The position numbers were made by a program, and so were the translations under genes. This document shows positions 63,046-64,000 of a stretch of DNA of 64,000 bases, in pieces; the first letter of the stretch is position 1; every line of letters starts with the position of its first letter. The notes under the pieces are model-generated. The model was not told where the DNA came from and ran no database searches. It saw nothing but the letters and a program-made list of their open reading frames with translations. Source of the stretch: an uncultured Gammaproteobacteria bacterium (GTDB taxonomy: Bacteria; Pseudomonadota; Gammaproteobacteria; Pseudomonadales; Azotimanducaceae); the NCBI GenBank assembly GCA_913045175.1, contig CAJWQG010000010.1, forward strand, positions 1-64,000, written 5' to 3'.

Positions 63046-63855
63046 GTGTCAGACTTGGTAACCATAGACATCAATGCCAAGGGCGTCGCAGACGTTCGTC
63101 TCAATCGACCGGACAAATACAACGCCTTGTCGCGAGACATGTTCGGCACCATCGTCGAGGCTGGTGAATCTCTGATGGATAATAAGTCCATTCGCGCCGT
63201 CGTACTTTCCGGCAATGGTCGCGGGTTCTGTGCTGGCCTTGATTTCTCAAGCTTTCAGGGAATGGCTGGCGACGAGGGTGCCAATGTCACCAAAGGAAGA
63301 AAGCCATCACGCAGAGTACCGGGAAATATCGCACAGCAAATCGGTATGGTTTGGAAACATGTGCCTGTACCGGTGGTCGCAGCACTACATGGCGTCGCTT
63401 TCGGTGGGGGCTTCCAGATGGCGATGGGACCCGACATTCGTATCGCAGCACCCGATGCCAGGTTCTCCATCATGGAGATCAAGTGGGGGCTGATCCCCGA
63501 TTGCAGCATTACACAAACGTTAAAGGATCTCGTACCCCTTGACGTTGCCAAGGAACTTACCTTTACGGGTCGAGTTTTCGACGGTAACGAAGCGCTTGAA
63601 CTTGGAATCGTCACACGAGTAAGCGATTCCCCATTGGATGATGCCATGGAGATGGCAGAATCTATCGCTGATAAATCGCCGGACGCCATTCGGTATAGCA
63701 AACAGCTATTCGAAACCACCTGGCATTGCGAAAGCGATGAAGCACTGAAGCTGGAAGAAAAGCTTCAAACAACGCTGATCGGTAGCCCTAACCAGGTAGA
63801 GGCGGTGAAATCAAATTTCGAAGAGCGGCCTGCACAATACAAAGAACCAGACTAA
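63046..63855 (+). CDS. enoyl-CoA hydratase/isomerase (crotonase) family protein
   Basis: 269 residues from the GTG at 63046. The oxyanion hole segments GFCAGLDFSSF and ALHGVAFGGGFQMAMG are present. The usual Glu pair of hydratases is only partly seen, with one acidic residue in the SIMEIKWGLIPD block, so isomerase or other crotonase chemistry is possible. The stop is inside repeat copy B. Confidence 0.86.
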   Translation: MSDLVTIDINAKGVADVRLNRPDKYNALSRDMFGTIVEAGESLMDNKSIRAVVLSGNGRGFCAGLDFSSFQGMAGDEGANVTKGRKPSRRVPGNIAQQIGMVWKHVPVPVVAALHGVAFGGGFQMAMGPDIRIAAPDARFSIMEIKWGLIPDCSITQTLKDLVPLDVAKELTFTGRVFDGNEALELGIVTRVSDSPLDDAMEMAESIADKSPDAIRYSKQLFETTWHCESDEALKLEEKLQTTLIGSPNQVEAVKSNFEERPAQYKEPD

Positions 63856-63981
63856 CTAATTTCTGTCCCAAAAGTCCTAGTTCTAGCGCAACTGATACGA
63901 CATTCCAAAGGAAATAGTAAAAAAACAGTAGCTTGCAAAGAAACTAGAGGCACGATGTTGAGTTTCTGGACAAGAACTAAC
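63852..63981. repeat. dispersed ~130-bp element with imperfect terminal inverted repeats, copy B
   Basis: Inverted relative to copy A (14374-14510). The 30-base stretch 63886-63915 and the 35-base stretch 63932-63966 are identical to copy A. The ends are CTAACTAATTTCTGTCC at the left and, reversed, GGTTAGTTCTTGTCC at the right. Single-base indels between copies break any shared reading frame, so it is not a conserved coding sequence. Confidence 0.78.
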
Positions 63982-64000
63982 CAAGCCAAGCCAAGCCAAC
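63982..64000. repeat. CAAGC-type 5-bp tandem repeat at window end
   Basis: AAGCC occurs three times in a row to the end of the window. Too short to interpret; could continue beyond the edge. Confidence 0.4.

Noticed and set aside
1-64000. Reassignment of TAG (or TAA) to a sense codon
   Set aside because: TAG and TAA terminate several intact genes in the same window, for example the VWA gene ending at 5771 and the sarcosine-oxidase-like gene ending at 22558 (TAG) and cmoB ending at 2211 (TAA).
1-64000. tRNA, rRNA or CRISPR features
   Set aside because: Scanning the gaps between genes showed no cloverleaf ends, rRNA-like sequence or regularly spaced direct repeats.

Overview
The window looks like chromosomal DNA from a free-living, probably aquatic, gammaproteobacterium. 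Supporting genes are cmoA/cmoB, an E. coli-type rluA, a DUF1631 gene next to a PilZ gene, tesB and a complete pstSCAB-phoU operon. No rRNA, tRNA, CRISPR array, phage module or transposase gene was found. The genus cannot be named from sequence alone.

Layout. 0-6.5 kb: cmoA, a small membrane protein and cmoB overlap as one operon, followed by a MoxR-type ATPase/VWA pair and convergent rluA. 6.6-9.9 kb: a broken DUF1631 gene, a PilZ gene and a membrane metallophosphoesterase. 9.9-14.4 kb: a CPA1-type antiporter and a DNA ligase D gene, both broken. 14.4-23.5 kb: a short dispersed repeat, a CinA-type domain protein, a WYL regulator with a palindromic operator, uvrA, a Nudix hydrolase, a sarcosine-oxidase-like flavoenzyme and a Bax-like glucosaminidase. 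23.5-32.6 kb is a phosphate region: pstSCAB-phoU, a divergent porin, and a low-affinity Pit permease (broken) with its DUF47 partner.

The most unusual region is 35.6-51.3 kb. It holds two TPR proteins with TonB-C-like ends, two divergent lipoproteins and a nine-gene tightly packed plus-strand operon. The operon encodes a Pro-rich lipoprotein, a second lipoprotein, a membrane pseudokinase with repeats, a PEGA/formylglycine-enzyme-like protein, a small exported protein, a TolQ/ExbB/MotA-type channel protein, an actin/Hsp70-fold protein with an FHA-like tail, and two VWA proteins. The single N-terminal helix of each VWA protein resembles the TolR/ExbD helix, including its Asp. My inference is an ion-driven cell-envelope machine in which VWA domains replace the usual periplasmic domain.

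52.8-64 kb is metabolic: a two-subunit molybdenum hydroxylase, a VOC protein, methyltransferases (one an exported Pcm), a nitroreductase, an acyl-CoA synthetase, a GMC oxidoreductase, a Rieske ferredoxin, a TesB thioesterase and a crotonase.

Two window-wide signals stand out. First, five otherwise well-preserved genes (DUF1631, antiporter, ligD, pit, DUF4139) carry internal stops or frameshifts, and cmoA has an in-frame TGA upstream of its first Met; this is either recent decay or consensus error. Second, a ~130-bp element with imperfect terminal inverted repeats occurs twice in opposite orientation (14.4 and 63.9 kb). A hairpin made of similar ends lies at 29.15 kb.
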